A stretch of 38,327 nucleotides of DNA from IMG/VR virus record IMGVR_UViG_3300041406_000077, positions 1 through 38,327 of that record. One strand, written 5' to 3'. A program made the position numbers and the translations under genes. Each line of letters starts with the position of its first letter. Within the stretch, counting starts at the first letter, position 1. Shown here piece after piece: positions 38,077 to 38,327 of the stretch. The notes beneath the pieces were generated by a model. It saw only the letters and a list, made by a program, of their open reading frames with translations. It was not told the DNA's origin and made no database searches. This DNA is from a virus.

Positions 38077-38235
38077 GACCGTGTCCTTTCCGTGGTGTCC
38101 CTATACTGGGTGTGGCAGTGGCCGGTGAGGTTCGCTTTTCGGGAGTAGGGCGAACCCATGACCCGGACGCCAGCCGCCGATTCCTATAGGCGGCTACGCC
38201 CCCGCAGGTTGGGACTTGCGGGGGCACTTCCGTTT
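38077..38235. other. Non-coding hairpin segment, candidate cos region (right copy)
   Basis: Has the same three hairpins as the left copy. GCCCCCGC/GCGGGGGC at 38198-38225 is unchanged. The GGTTCGCT stem has one altered base (AGCG to GGCG, still able to pair as G-U), and one base in the middle hairpin's loop differs. Confidence 0.5.
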
Positions 38236-38271
38236 ACAAGCGGGCTTGAAACAATCCAGTGTCTACATGGC

Positions 38272-38288
38272 GTCTACCTTTATTAGAC
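38272..38288. promoter_or_regulatory. Operator at the right edge
   Basis: GTCTACCTTTATTAGAC, an exact GTCTA-N7-TAGAC site with another half-site GTCTA at 38261. It is the counterpart of the 1101 site and would control the late operon or HNH promoter (TAATAAA on the minus strand). Confidence 0.7.
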
Positions 38289-38327
38289 GCGTGACCCGGC
38301 GTGTCCTTCCGGGGGGAGAGGGAACAC

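Larger units (their letters stand above)
37759..38235. repeat. Diverged direct repeat, right copy
   Basis: Matches 1-478 with about 97% identity. Within terS the differences are nearly all synonymous (one Gln/His change and ATG versus GTG start). After 38235 it departs from the left copy: about 35 bases of other sequence replace the HNH gene, and similarity returns at the operator (38272) and the GTGACCCGGC that follows. Confidence 0.9.

Noticed and set aside
37676-38227. 183-residue version of the small terminase
   Set aside because: The extra N-terminal 76 codons run through the membrane peptide gene and the hairpins, are not protein-like, and are blocked by a stop codon in the left copy.
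1-38327. Integrase, transposase or CRISPR array
   Set aside because: No serine or tyrosine recombinase motifs, no insertion-sequence ends, and no regularly spaced repeats with spacers were seen.

Overview
The window reads as one complete turn of a temperate, HK97-type siphovirus genome of a high-GC Gram-positive (Actinomycetota) host. About 480 bases of the terminase end appear twice, once at each edge. The host assignment rests on the GC-rich, GC3-biased coding sequence, on actinophage-type families (ParB-like nuclease, Lsr2-type DNA-binding domain, Gp37-like tail protein, portal/MuF, 'YYDWD' small protein) and on frequent GTG starts. I cannot name the host genus. No integrase, recombinase, tRNA gene or CRISPR array is visible.

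Layout. Almost every gene is on the minus strand. Since the two edges repeat each other, the order is best read as a circle, leftward from about 12.4 kb. (1) An early operon (12412 to 2036) starts with a Cro-like HTH protein, a YqaJ/RecE-type exonuclease and RecT. It continues with a split C5-cytosine methyltransferase, RusA, an N4/N6 methyltransferase, SSB, a ParB-like protein and many small proteins, mostly coupled by ATGA or TGATG overlaps. (2) A small HTH/HNH unit (1754-1231) and a second HNH gene (1069-479) lead to a hairpin-rich, probably cos-containing segment. (3) The late operon follows: terS, terL, portal-MuF, an inserted HNH, protease, capsid, connectors, tail tube, frameshifted tail chaperones, tape measure, baseplate, tail tips with an SGNH hydrolase, then several membrane proteins and an amidase. 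It ends at the terminator at 18007-18042.

The plus-strand island (12.6-17.9 kb) is the lysogeny and maintenance region. It holds a repressor, a ~580-base non-coding segment packed with hairpins, two minus-strand genes, a DnaA-box/iteron region, a class Ib-like ParA/ribbon-helix-helix partition pair, and an operon with an Lsr2-like protein and HTH proteins. Partition genes plus DnaA boxes plus no integrase suggest that the prophage replicates as a low-copy plasmid (phage-plasmid).

Regulation. A 17-bp palindrome, GTCTA-N7-TAGAC, recurs in intergenic spaces at 1101, 1975, 4910, 6444, 12435, 12509, 12555, 14846 and 38272, with degenerate pairs at 15918 and 17263. It often overlaps a -10-like box. 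The likely ligand is the repressor or Cro-like protein encoded on either side of the densest cluster (12435-12571).

The most novel-looking item is the structured segment 13196-13774, which resembles the large ornate non-coding RNAs of phages and mobile elements (GOLLD/ROOL type) in style, size and setting. The second is the edge repeat: about 97% identical, nearly all differences in coding sequence synonymous, one copy with and one without the adjacent HNH gene.
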